Source: CAZUDO01 sp964618895 (GTDB lineage Bacteria; Desulfobacterota; Binatia; DP-6). Taken from it: a stretch of DNA of 64,000 nucleotides. Positions 56,601-64,000 of this stretch are shown here, one piece after another; position 1 is the first letter of the stretch; the number at the start of each line of letters is the position of its first letter. The stretch covers positions 1 to 64,000 of the forward strand of contig CAZUDO010000063.1 in the NCBI GenBank assembly GCA_964618895.1, given 5' to 3'. The notes under the pieces are model-generated. The model did no database searches, was not told the origin of the DNA, and saw only the letters and a program-made list of their open reading frames with translations. The translations under genes and the position numbers were made by a program.

Positions 56601-57778
56601 GACCACGCCTCCACCTCCGGGGCTCCGTTCCGGCGGATCCCCGTCTCGTGCCGCATCTCGAGCAACACCTCGGCGAGCGCACCGCACACCGTGTCCACCT
56701 CGTCCTCGCCGAGCGTGCCGGCGAAGGGCAGTGCCAGGCACGACGCGCCCGCCGCTTCCGCGATCGGGAAGTCGCCCGGCTTGAAGCCGAACGTCTGGCG
56801 GTAGAACGGCTGCAGGTGGATGGGCGGGAAGTACGGCCGCGACGGCACGCCGCGGCGCTCGAGGTCGCGGATCACCCGGTCGCGGTCGAGCCCGGCGGCG
56901 AGCCGGACGACGTACACGAACCAGCTCGGCCGGGTCGTCCACGGCGCCTGCGCCGGACGCGTCACCCCGGGAAGACCGGCGAGGCGGGCGTCGTACCAGG
57001 CCGCCACGCGCGCACGCTTGGCGAGCAGCTCGGGCAGGCGTTGCACCTGCACCAGACCGAGCGCGGCGCTCAGCTCGTCGAGGCGGTAGTTGTAGCCGAG
57101 CCGGCTGTGGCTCAGCCAGCCGTCGAACACGTCCCGCCCTTGATTGCGCAGGCTGCGGAAGAGCGCATCCCATTCCGGGCGGTTGGTCACGATCATGCCG
57201 CCCTCGCCGGTGGTCATCTGCTTGTTCGGATAGAACGCGAACACGCCGGCGTCGCCGAGCGTGCCGGCCTGACGACCCTTGTACTCGGCCCCGATCGCCT
57301 CGCAGGCGTCCTCGATCACGGCCAGCCCGTGGTGCGCCGCCACCTCCAGGATCGGGTCCAGGTCGGCCGGCTGGCCGAAGACGTGCACCGGAAGCACCGC
57401 CTTCACGCGGCGACCGAACGCCCGCACGGCGTCGGCGACGCGTTCCGGGTCGATCGTCAGGGTGTGCGGCTCCACGTCGACGAACAGCGGGCGCGCGCGC
57501 TCGTAGAGGATGCAGTTGGCCGACGCCACGAAGCTGAACGGCGTGGTGACCACCAGGTCGCCGTCGCCGACGCCGGCCGCCAGCATGCAGAGATGGAGCC
57601 CCGCCGTGCCACTGCTCACGCCGGCGGCGTGCGCGGCGCCGATGGTGTCGGCGAACGTGTCCTCGAACCGCGTCAGACGCGGCCCGAGGGCCAGGGTCGG
57701 CGACTCGAGCACCTCCAGCACCGCGGCCCGCTCCGCGGCCGTGATGTCGCATCCGGACATGGGGATCGTCATCTCCAT
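56597..57778 (-). CDS. DegT/DnrJ/EryC1 PLP-dependent sugar aminotransferase
   Basis: A 393-residue enzyme transferring an amino group to a keto-sugar nucleotide. The PLP lysine is K186 in AFYPNKQMTTGEGG; other family segments are GVSSGTAGLHLCMLAAGV, TTPFSFVASANCILYERARP, VIEDACEAIGAEYKG and LGYNYRLDELSAALGLVQVQ. ATG 57778 has AGGTGGAGGT upstream. The gene overlaps the 4,6-dehydratase by four bases. Together with the NeuD-type acetyltransferase it would make an acetamido-dideoxy sugar. Confidence 0.9.
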   Translation of the reverse strand: MEMTIPMSGCDITAAERAAVLEVLESPTLALGPRLTRFEDTFADTIGAAHAAGVSSGTAGLHLCMLAAGVGDGDLVVTTPFSFVASANCILYERARPLFVDVEPHTLTIDPERVADAVRAFGRRVKAVLPVHVFGQPADLDPILEVAAHHGLAVIEDACEAIGAEYKGRQAGTLGDAGVFAFYPNKQMTTGEGGMIVTNRPEWDALFRSLRNQGRDVFDGWLSHSRLGYNYRLDELSAALGLVQVQRLPELLAKRARVAAWYDARLAGLPGVTRPAQAPWTTRPSWFVYVVRLAAGLDRDRVIRDLERRGVPSRPYFPPIHLQPFYRQTFGFKPGDFPIAEAAGASCLALPFAGTLGEDEVDTVCGALAEVLLEMRHETGIRRNGAPEVEAWS

Positions 57779-57908
57779 ACCTCCACCTTGCATTCGGTCT
57801 GTGCGTCGCTAGACATGCGGCGGTGTTCTCCCTGCTGCTCGGCGCCGTCCTGTGGCGCGCCCCCGAACCGATCACGCTCCCGGCGGGCAAGGCGCACGCC
57901 GTCGAGCG

Positions 57909-58568
57909 TCACGACGCCTCCTGACGGCGGCGCGGGCGCGCCGGCATGCCGACGTACGTCGCCGGGTGCGGCAGCGTGCGCACCACGACCGCACCGGCGC
58001 CGAGCACCGTCCCGGCCGGGACCGACAGGCCGGGAATGACGACGGCGCCGGTCCCCAGCTCGCACCGATCGCCGATGGTCACCGCGCCGGCGAGGTGCAC
58101 GTCCGGATGCAGGGTGACGAAGTCACCGAGGACGTCGTCGTGCGCCACCTGACAGTGCATGTTGATGGTGGCGAAGCGGCCGATCCGGATGTTGACGGTG
58201 AGGACGGCACCCGCGCCGACGTAGCTGCCCGGGCCGATGTGCACGTTGGGGCCGACGGTGGCACGCGGGTGGACGACCGTCGTCCAGGGCAGCGCCACGT
58301 CGGCCAGCCGGCGGGCGACCGCCTCCTTGGTCGCGGGCAGACCGACGCCCATCACCAGCGCCGTGTCGTGGCTGGCGTGCGCGCGCACGTCGTCGAGGCC
58401 GCCCACCACCGCACCCAACCCGGACGCCACTGGGCCACGCGGCACCTGATCGTCGAAGAACAGGAGCCCGCCGGCTGCGCCCTGCGCGTCCAGCGCCTCG
58501 CGCAGCGACCAGGCAATCTCCTGCGCGTGGCCAGCCGCGCCGGCGACGAGGTAGCGCATGGCGCTCAT
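57909..58568 (-). CDS. NeuD/PglD-type sugar O/N-acyltransferase
   Basis: A 219-residue protein: N-terminal Rossmann part (MRYLVAGAAGHAQEIAWSLR) and C-terminal left-handed beta helix (VVHPRATVGPNVHIGPGSYV, IGRFATINMHCQVAHDDVLG and LGTGAVVIPGLSVPAGTVLG). It acetylates amino- or hydroxy-sugars, such as the product of the DegT enzyme. The ATG at 58568 overlaps the sugar-transferase stop; ATG 58559 is an alternative. A 130-base gap separates it from the DegT gene. Confidence 0.85.
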   Translation of the reverse strand: MSAMRYLVAGAAGHAQEIAWSLREALDAQGAAGGLLFFDDQVPRGPVASGLGAVVGGLDDVRAHASHDTALVMGVGLPATKEAVARRLADVALPWTTVVHPRATVGPNVHIGPGSYVGAGAVLTVNIRIGRFATINMHCQVAHDDVLGDFVTLHPDVHLAGAVTIGDRCELGTGAVVIPGLSVPAGTVLGAGAVVVRTLPHPATYVGMPARPRRRQEAS

Positions 58569-59149
58569 CCCAGGAACTCCGGCATGGTCGCCTGCCCCGG
58601 CGCACTCACGCCGCGGCCGGCCAGCACGCACCCGACCGTCTCCCAGAGGATGCGGAGATCGAGCGTCAGGGTGTGGGTGTCCACGTAGCGCACATCGAGC
58701 GCGAACTTCTCCTCCCAGCTGAGACCGTTGCGCCCGCGCACCTGAGCGAGCCCCGTGATCCCGGGGCGCACCAGGTGGCGGCGGGCCTGCTCGGCGCTGT
58801 AGCGCGGCAGGTACTCGGGCAGGAGCGGCCGCGGCCCGACCAGCGACATGTCGCCGCGGAGCACGTTCCAGAGCTGCGGCAGCTCGTCCAGGCTGGTGGC
58901 GCGGAGCCAGCGACCGAGGCCGGTGAGCCGCCCGGCGTCGCTCGCCAGTGTCTCACCGGCCGCCGCGGGGCGCATGGTGCGAAGCTTGAGCAGGGTAAAC
59001 GTCCGCCCGGAGCGGCCGGCTCGCACCTGGCGATAGAGCACGGGCGATCCCATCGTGACGCCCACGAGCACGCCCAGAACGAGCAGGACCGGCGCGGCCA
59101 CGACCAGCAACGTACCGGCGCCGACACAATCGAAGAGCCGCTTCACCAT
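58565..59149 (-). CDS. Initiating sugar-phosphate transferase (PglC/WcaJ type)
   Basis: A 194-residue monotopic transferase that moves the first sugar-phosphate to undecaprenyl phosphate. One re-entrant membrane helix (GAGTLLVVAAPVLLVLGVLV) precedes the catalytic core: FTLLKLRTMRP, LGRWLRATSLDELPQLWNVL, RGDMSLVGPRPLLPEYLPRY and RPGITGLAQVRGRNGLSWEE. Length equals the small PglC form, without extra helices. It overlaps the glycosyltransferase before it by seven bases and the NeuD-type gene after it by four. Confidence 0.95.
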   Translation of the reverse strand: MVKRLFDCVGAGTLLVVAAPVLLVLGVLVGVTMGSPVLYRQVRAGRSGRTFTLLKLRTMRPAAAGETLASDAGRLTGLGRWLRATSLDELPQLWNVLRGDMSLVGPRPLLPEYLPRYSAEQARRHLVRPGITGLAQVRGRNGLSWEEKFALDVRYVDTHTLTLDLRILWETVGCVLAGRGVSAPGQATMPEFLG

Positions 59150-60324
59150 ACAACCGCACTCCGTGCGGCGGGCAGGGCCGCGGCACCTGCCGCCAGCACG
59201 CGCTGGTAGATGGTCGCCACCTCGGCACCCGTCCGGCGCACGTCGAACAGGTCACGCACCAGCTCGCGGCCGCGCAAGGCCCGCCGGCGTGCCTCGTCAG
59301 GATGTGTGAGGGCCTCGGTCACGGCGGCGGCGAGCGCCTGCGGATCGCGTGGCGGCACCAGCCAGCCTGTGTCGCCGTCGATCACGACGTCGGGAAGCCC
59401 ACCCACAGCCGTGGCCACCGTCGGACAGCCGGCTGCCAGCGATTCGACCGCACCGCCGCAGTTCTCGGAGAGCGAGGGATGGACGGCCACGTTCAGATCA
59501 GCATACACCGCCGGCACATCGTCGCGCCGGCCGAGGAGATGAATGACGCCACCGGACATGTCCGCGAGCCGCCGCAACCGCTCCGCGTAGCGCTGCGCCC
59601 CACCCCACGCGCCTCCGACGATGACTCCCCGCGGGGCCGGTTGTCGTCCGCGCAGGCGTGCGACCGCAGCGATGAAGTCCTCATGTCCCTTCACCCCGCG
59701 GCGATGGCCGAGAAACCGTTTCGGGGCGTAGATCCAGGCCACCATGCCAACCAGCGGGGTATCGGCGTCCGCCCCGAGCACGTGCCGCAACCGCCCGGTC
59801 TGCGGCGCGCACAACCTAGAGAGGTCGGTCCCGTAGTACGAGAGAAAGAGGCGCGCCGGCGGAACACCGAGCTGCCGATAGCAGTCGACCGTCCAGCGGC
59901 AACTGCCGATCCAGTGATCCGCCCCGCCGGCGGATGCCAGATCGAGACGGCGGAAGAACGGATGCTCCAAGTGGAGTGGCCCAGGTACCTGGAAGAATCG
60001 CGGGCGCGGATCGCGATGCCCTAGCGCGAGGCGAGCCACCAGCGTGGTGCTGACGAAATGGCTGTGGATCAGGTCGGGGTTCACCTGCGCGACGATCTCA
60101 CGGCAGCGGCGCAGCGCCCGAATCAGGCGCCACGGCTCGGCGGGCGTGAAGTCGAGATCGGCGGCAATCACCTGCGCGCCAGCGGCCGCGTAGGCCGGCG
60201 CCAACCCGGCGGTCGTCGACGGGAGCACGACGGTCACGTCGACGCCGGATTGGCGCAGAACACCGACTTGGCGCAGGGCCCAGGTCGCGCCCTCGACCGT
60301 CTTGATCAGGTGCAGGGCCCTCAT
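59143..60324 (-). CDS. Glycosyltransferase family 4-type
   Basis: A 393-residue GT-B enzyme. It starts MRALHLIKTVEGATWALRQV; the C-terminal donor site is VHPSLSENCGGAVESLAAGC with VGGLPDVVIDGDTGWLVPPR. IHSHFVSTTLVARLALGHRD is the usual acceptor-domain segment. It adds a sugar to the lipid-linked repeat unit. It overlaps the small membrane-protein gene upstream and the PglC-type gene downstream. Confidence 0.9.
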   Translation of the reverse strand: MRALHLIKTVEGATWALRQVGVLRQSGVDVTVVLPSTTAGLAPAYAAAGAQVIAADLDFTPAEPWRLIRALRRCREIVAQVNPDLIHSHFVSTTLVARLALGHRDPRPRFFQVPGPLHLEHPFFRRLDLASAGGADHWIGSCRWTVDCYRQLGVPPARLFLSYYGTDLSRLCAPQTGRLRHVLGADADTPLVGMVAWIYAPKRFLGHRRGVKGHEDFIAAVARLRGRQPAPRGVIVGGAWGGAQRYAERLRRLADMSGGVIHLLGRRDDVPAVYADLNVAVHPSLSENCGGAVESLAAGCPTVATAVGGLPDVVIDGDTGWLVPPRDPQALAAAVTEALTHPDEARRRALRGRELVRDLFDVRRTGAEVATIYQRVLAAGAAALPAARSAVVW

Positions 60325-60563
60325 GCCGCTCTCTCCGACGGCGCGAAGGCGCGCGGCACGGACCGCGGACACCGCACGGGCCGACGCACCCCGTGGACGC
60401 GCTCGATGAAAAACAAGACCGCGATACTCCACAGCGCGGAGTGGCCGACGTTGTGGAAGTCGTTGTGCACCGTAATGACCAACGGAAACAAGGCGGCGAC
60501 GACCACTGTGGCCAGTGTCACCTGCATTCCGAACGTCCGCATCGAGGCGGTGGCTGACTTCAT
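60321..60563 (-). CDS. 80-residue membrane protein inside the polysaccharide operon
   Basis: MKSATASMRTFGMQVTLATV, then two hydrophobic segments (ATVVVAALFPLVITVHN; SALWSIAVLFFIERVHG) and a basic tail. Its ATG overlaps the stop of the upstream glycosyltransferase (ATGA) and its stop overlaps the start of the next one (ATGA). This makes it a genuine member of the operon despite its size. The HN.FHN..H.ALW stretch resembles the last helices of O-antigen polymerase/ligase proteins, so it could be a shrunken Wzy remnant or a small accessory protein. Confidence 0.6.
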   Translation of the reverse strand: MKSATASMRTFGMQVTLATVVVAALFPLVITVHNDFHNVGHSALWSIAVLFFIERVHGVRRPVRCPRSVPRAFAPSERAA

Positions 60564-61669
60564 TGGTAACACCCCACGACCTGCTCAAGGGCCCGCGCGA
60601 TCGAGAAGGCATTCGGCAGGCCGATGGGGTGCTGCACGGCTCCTCCCTCCAACAGGGCGGCGATCTTTCCCGCGAACGCCTCGGCGTCTCCCGGGTCGGC
60701 GGTCGCTAGGGCAGCACCGTGTGCGGCGATTTCGGCGATTCCCGGGAGGGGGCTTGCCACTACGGGCAGCCCAGCGGCCAGCGCCTCGAGCACGGCCCCG
60801 GGGACACCCTCCCAGAGCGAGGGGAGAATGAACAGGTCCGATGCCCGCAACAGCCGCGGCACGTCGTCGCGCGCCCCGGCAAAACGGAAGACGTGCGTTA
60901 GCCCACGCGCGGCGACGGTGCGCTCGATCGTATCGCGCAGCGGGCCTTCCCCCACAAGCAGGAAGACCGCGTCGCGCCTACGTCCGACGAGAGCAGCAGC
61001 AATGTCAACCAGGCCGAGATGGTTCTTCTGGGGATCGAAGCGGGCCACATGGATCAAGAGTCGGGTCCCCGACGGGAGCCCGAACTCCTGCCGGACTGTG
61101 GTGAGCTCTGCGACCCCCGCGTCGCCCACGTCTACGCCGTCGTAGACGACCATCCGGCGTACGTCGGCACGCCACCCTGGGCCCCAGAACGCCTCCATCA
61201 CGGCCCCAGCGTTGCCGATCACGCGCGTGGCGAAGCAGTCGATTGCGTGCCGCATCGTCCAGCGATAGGTCCGGCGCAGCCTCGACGACGGGCACCCGTC
61301 ATTCGTGTTCCAGAGATGTGCGACCCGCACTGGGACACGAGCCAGTGCGCTCAGCGCGAGGATGACGCCCGAGAACTGGTGCACGTGGCTGTGAACCACG
61401 TCGTAGCGGCCGGCGTGCAGTAGTCGCAGGAAGTGCATCGGGAACACCGTCAGCGGGCGGAGTCCGCACGGCAGAACGTGCCCGCCTCGCGTTTCGATCA
61501 CTCCTGCCAGCGGCCCCGGGCGTCCACTGAGGACGCATACGTCGACGGCATACCGGGCCGGGTCGAGCCGCCGCACGATCTCAAGCGTCCGGCGTTCGGC
61601 CCCCCCCCGGGCGAGGGAGCCGAAGACGTGCAGAACGCGGCGCGGCGAATGCATCGTGACGTTCGTCAT
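60560..61669 (-). CDS. Glycosyltransferase family 4-type
   Basis: A 369-residue GT-B enzyme: VLHVFGSLARGGAERRTLEI at the N-terminus (GGAE motif), VVHSHVHQFSGVILALSALA, HVARFDPQKNHLGLVDIAAA and the donor site LFILPSLWEGVPGAVLEALA. Start ATG 61669 overlaps the flippase stop; an internal ATG at 61654 is possible. It adds a sugar in the repeat unit. Confidence 0.9.
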   Translation of the reverse strand: MTNVTMHSPRRVLHVFGSLARGGAERRTLEIVRRLDPARYAVDVCVLSGRPGPLAGVIETRGGHVLPCGLRPLTVFPMHFLRLLHAGRYDVVHSHVHQFSGVILALSALARVPVRVAHLWNTNDGCPSSRLRRTYRWTMRHAIDCFATRVIGNAGAVMEAFWGPGWRADVRRMVVYDGVDVGDAGVAELTTVRQEFGLPSGTRLLIHVARFDPQKNHLGLVDIAAALVGRRRDAVFLLVGEGPLRDTIERTVAARGLTHVFRFAGARDDVPRLLRASDLFILPSLWEGVPGAVLEALAAGLPVVASPLPGIAEIAAHGAALATADPGDAEAFAGKIAALLEGGAVQHPIGLPNAFSIARALEQVVGCYQ

Positions 61670-62964
61670 CGGGCACCGAGTTCGATCCGAACGCGCCCAC
61701 CGGCCGGCAGCGAAGGGGCCCCCCAGGCCAGCGCTCCAACGTGTTGGACTCGCACGTAGACGAACGCCAACCCGATCATGCGGGCCGCTTCGGTGGTGAG
61801 CACCGCCCAGGCAGCGCCGACGATCCCATAGAGTGGGACGAGAAGGGTCGCGCTCGCGAACGCCGCCCCGAGGGCCAACACGGCCACCGCGAGCTGCCCG
61901 TGGAACCGACGGGCCGCCGTGATCGCGAACCCGAGCACGCTGGCAACGAAACCCACCGCACTCGCGAGTGCCATCCACACGAACGCGCCCGCGCTGACCG
62001 CATACTCGGGCGCGTACAGCGTGGCGAGGATGGTCGCCCCGAAGGTACTGACGCCGGCCAGCAGTACCAGCCCGAGCGCAATTGCCACCCCGAGGCAGCG
62101 GTGCACCAGGGCCCGATATGCATGCCTGTCAGCCGTGTATTCGCGTGCCAGGCGTGGCGTCGCAGCGGCCCCGAGCGCGATCACCACCTGGCTCGCGGCC
62201 GCCAAGAGATACCCCATCGCCGCGAAGTGCCCGAGCCCCGCGGGTCCAAGCGAGGTCTGCACGGCATAGCGCGGCACATTGACCGTCAGGCTGGTGAGCG
62301 CCATGACCCCTCCGAGCGGAAGAGCGAGCCACGCGAGCCGGGGAGTTCGATGCCAATCGAGCCGCGGACGGACCGCGGTCAGCCCAGCTACTCCGGGCAG
62401 ATCGATGGCCAGTAGCGTCCCCGCCCACACCACAGCCAATGCGAAGGACGCGGCCGCGACGCTGCCGGTAGCCCATAGAACCGCCCCGACGGCGGCTACG
62501 CTGCCAACCCCTTTTGCAAGCATCGAGAGCGCGATACGCCGCATGCGCTCGGCGTACTGAAGCCGGCCGAAGATCACGTCGCTCACCGCTTCGACGCCCT
62601 TGGCCAGGGCTAGCGCCAGGATCGTCCTGAGTCCGTTGCCATCGTATCCGAACGCGATCGCCGTCGCCGCGATAGCGGCAAACATTGCCGCGGTCGTGAG
62701 CAGCCGGAGTCCGAGATACACGCCGAACGGGAACGCTTCGGCAGCGTCGGTCGCCTGCACCGCGCGGAGGTGGAGATTTGCAAGCACCATCGCAGGTGCG
62801 GAGAAGGCTAGTCCGAAGGCAAACAGGCCGAGCGCCTCGGCACTGCCGACCTTCGCCATCACAGCGAGCAGGCCCCACTGGCAGAACGCGTAGCCGGCAT
62901 TGCCCGCAAAGGCCCATGCGACGTTGCGACCGATGCTGGCACCCACCGTCCCCGGCGACTTCAT
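61666..62964 (-). CDS. Wzx-type polysaccharide flippase
   Basis: A 432-residue protein with about 12 hydrophobic helices in the MATE/MOP-like pattern of Wzx: NVAWAFAGNAGYAFCQWGLL, GLFAFGLAFSAPAMVLANLH, MGYLLAAASQVVIALGAAAT and LVPLYGIVGAAWAVLTTEAA. It flips the lipid-linked repeat to the periplasm. It overlaps both neighbouring glycosyltransferase genes by four bases. No Wzy polymerase is in the window unless the small gene at 60321-60563 is its relic. Confidence 0.85.
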   Translation of the reverse strand: MKSPGTVGASIGRNVAWAFAGNAGYAFCQWGLLAVMAKVGSAEALGLFAFGLAFSAPAMVLANLHLRAVQATDAAEAFPFGVYLGLRLLTTAAMFAAIAATAIAFGYDGNGLRTILALALAKGVEAVSDVIFGRLQYAERMRRIALSMLAKGVGSVAAVGAVLWATGSVAAASFALAVVWAGTLLAIDLPGVAGLTAVRPRLDWHRTPRLAWLALPLGGVMALTSLTVNVPRYAVQTSLGPAGLGHFAAMGYLLAAASQVVIALGAAATPRLAREYTADRHAYRALVHRCLGVAIALGLVLLAGVSTFGATILATLYAPEYAVSAGAFVWMALASAVGFVASVLGFAITAARRFHGQLAVAVLALGAAFASATLLVPLYGIVGAAWAVLTTEAARMIGLAFVYVRVQHVGALAWGAPSLPAGGRVRIELGAR

Positions 62965-64000
62965 GCCGACAGTCGCTCGAGCCCACGGCGATCGGCAGCT
63001 GCGGCCAGCCGCGCGTAACAGGCCAGTCGGCGCGGCGCGAGGACGCGCGCGTGATAGCCGCGGGCTACCACGAGGTCCCTGAGCCCGAGGGCACTCCGGT
63101 CGCACGCCGGGGCACAGAGCCGACCGATCGCCGCCGCCAACGCCGGCGCATTGCCCGGGGGCACGAGCCGGTCGCCGGGCAGCAGCTCCGGGATACCGCC
63201 CACACGGGTCCCCAAGGCGGGAACGCCACGAGCCATCGCCTCCATCATTGCCCGCGGCAGCCCTTCGGTTAGCGAGGGCAGCACGAAGAGATCGGCACCG
63301 TCCACGACGGCGCGAACGGCGGGCCCCGCGGCCACCTGGCCGTGCCAACGGATCGCTTCGGCAACACCTTTCGCGTGCGCACGCGCTTCCAGCGACGATC
63401 GGTAGACACCATCACCCACAACGGCGAGGGTGATGTCGAGTCCGTGCGCGCGGCACATGGCAAGCGCGTCGACGAGGACCTCCTGGCCCTTGTAGAGCTG
63501 ACTGAGTGTGCCGACGAACACGAGATTCGCGGTCGTCGCCGTGCGCGCCGTTGCCCGCCGCCGGACGACGGTTTCGTCGACGAACGCGTCGTCGTTCAGT
63601 TCGATGCTCGAGTACGACGTAGACCACCCACGCGCAGGATAGCGGGCCTGGAGCGCCGCCGCGGTCACGTACGCAACGGCATGTGCCTTCCGGCACATGA
63701 CGCGTAGCTCGCGGGCCAGCATCCACCGGGCTGCCCGAGCCGCGCCGCCAGGAATCGTATTCAACGCATCGAGAGGATCGCCGATCACTTCCACCGCCGC
63801 CGGCCGCCGCCCCCGCATCCGCCACGCGCCGCCCGCAATCGGCCCGGGTGCGCGCAGCACGAGCGCGTCCGCACGCGCGGTAGCGGCGGCTGTGCACCGC
63901 CATACGCGGCCACACTGGCGGACGTAGTCCGCGGAACCACGATAGTCCGGCAGGGGGACGACCTCGACGCCCGGCCCCTCGACCGTGTGTGCGCTCTGGG
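62961..64000 (-). CDS. Glycosyltransferase family 4-type (5' end outside window)
   Basis: The frame is open to the right end of the window, and the N-terminus is missing. About 345 residues are visible. They include VEVVPLPDYRGSADYVRQCG near the edge, LVFVGTLSQLYKGQEVLVDA for the C-terminal domain and the donor site LFVLPSLTEGLPRAMMEAMA with GTRVGGIPELLPGDRLVPPG. A GTG at 63860 lies mid-protein and should not be taken as the start. It overlaps the flippase gene by four bases. Confidence 0.9.
   Translation of the reverse strand, partial: QSAHTVEGPGVEVVPLPDYRGSADYVRQCGRVWRCTAAATARADALVLRAPGPIAGGAWRMRGRRPAAVEVIGDPLDALNTIPGGAARAARWMLARELRVMCRKAHAVAYVTAAALQARYPARGWSTSYSSIELNDDAFVDETVVRRRATARTATTANLVFVGTLSQLYKGQEVLVDALAMCRAHGLDITLAVVGDGVYRSSLEARAHAKGVAEAIRWHGQVAAGPAVRAVVDGADLFVLPSLTEGLPRAMMEAMARGVPALGTRVGGIPELLPGDRLVPPGNAPALAAAIGRLCAPACDRSALGLRDLVVARGYHARVLAPRRLACYARLAAAADRRGLERLSA

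Noticed and set aside
57822..57920. Short plus-strand frame in the gap between the DegT and NeuD-type genes
   Set aside because: It overlaps the NeuD-type stop, has no ribosome site, and ends without any family feature.
63858..63860. GTG as start of the last glycosyltransferase
   Set aside because: The frame upstream stays open to the window edge with glycosyltransferase-like sequence, so the gene is cut by the edge rather than short.
1..64000. CRISPR array
   Set aside because: No regularly spaced direct repeats of 20-40 bases and no cas gene were seen.

Overview
This is a GC-rich stretch of about 64 kb from a Gram-negative bacterium. The outer-membrane barrel, TolC-type channel, lipoproteins and RND pump show the cell type. 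The Cys-rich CTTDxCD repeats, many GTG starts and many ATGA/GTGA gene overlaps fit an uncultured deltaproteobacterium-like or Binatota-like lineage. That placement is an inference only, because the window has no rRNA or ribosomal-protein marker.

Left part (1-21 kb): A 5'-truncated DUF2804 gene is followed by two toxin-antitoxin pairs (AbrB/PIN and VapB/VapC) and relics of one ATPase/TPR family (1.4 kb, 2.4-4.2 kb, 4.4 kb). Next is a minus-strand operon of six overlapping or closely abutting genes at 10.8-4.6 kb: DUF4331 protein, TPR protein, two NicO-like metal transporters, ECF sigma factor and RskA-type anti-sigma factor. A divergent ECF sigma/ChrR-like pair on the plus strand faces it. Then come a ferritin-fold desaturase-like protein, a barrel protein with a Cys-rich partner, a cytochrome c with an extra C-terminal domain, several secreted proteins, RNase T2, a frameshifted gene, a Phd/VapC pair, and a junction where a broken toxin gene meets a decapitated secreted-protein gene.

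Middle (21-45 kb): The housekeeping genes rsmD and hflX and a secreted sulfatase precede a selenocysteine tRNA (selC) and a patch of small unknown genes. A Rieske protein and a ferredoxin follow. A metal-resistance block starts at 28.9 kb: a BlaI-type repressor, an M56 protease and a Cus/Czc-type RND tripartite pump. An exact operator, AACACCGA-N7-TCGGTGTT, occurs twice, once across the blaI promoter and once in the start of the TolC-type gene. An AT-richer two-lipoprotein cassette then precedes a second coupled operon: ChrA, a ChrC-like Fe/Mn superoxide dismutase with two possible starts, a LamG-like secreted protein and a ferric-iron-type ABC importer. A REP-associated (Y1) transposase ends the block.

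Right part (45-64 kb): A CNNM/HlyC-type membrane protein and a YcbB-type L,D-transpeptidase, a cytochrome P450/nitroreductase pair, and a very large membrane spermidine-synthase-like protein lead into a minus-strand polysaccharide operon. Read 5' to 3' it holds: a glycosyltransferase cut by the window end, a Wzx flippase, a glycosyltransferase, an 80-residue membrane protein, a glycosyltransferase, a PglC-type sugar transferase, a NeuD-type acetyltransferase, a DegT aminotransferase, a CapD-type 4,6-dehydratase and a TviB-type dehydrogenase. Most of its neighbours overlap by 4-8 bases.
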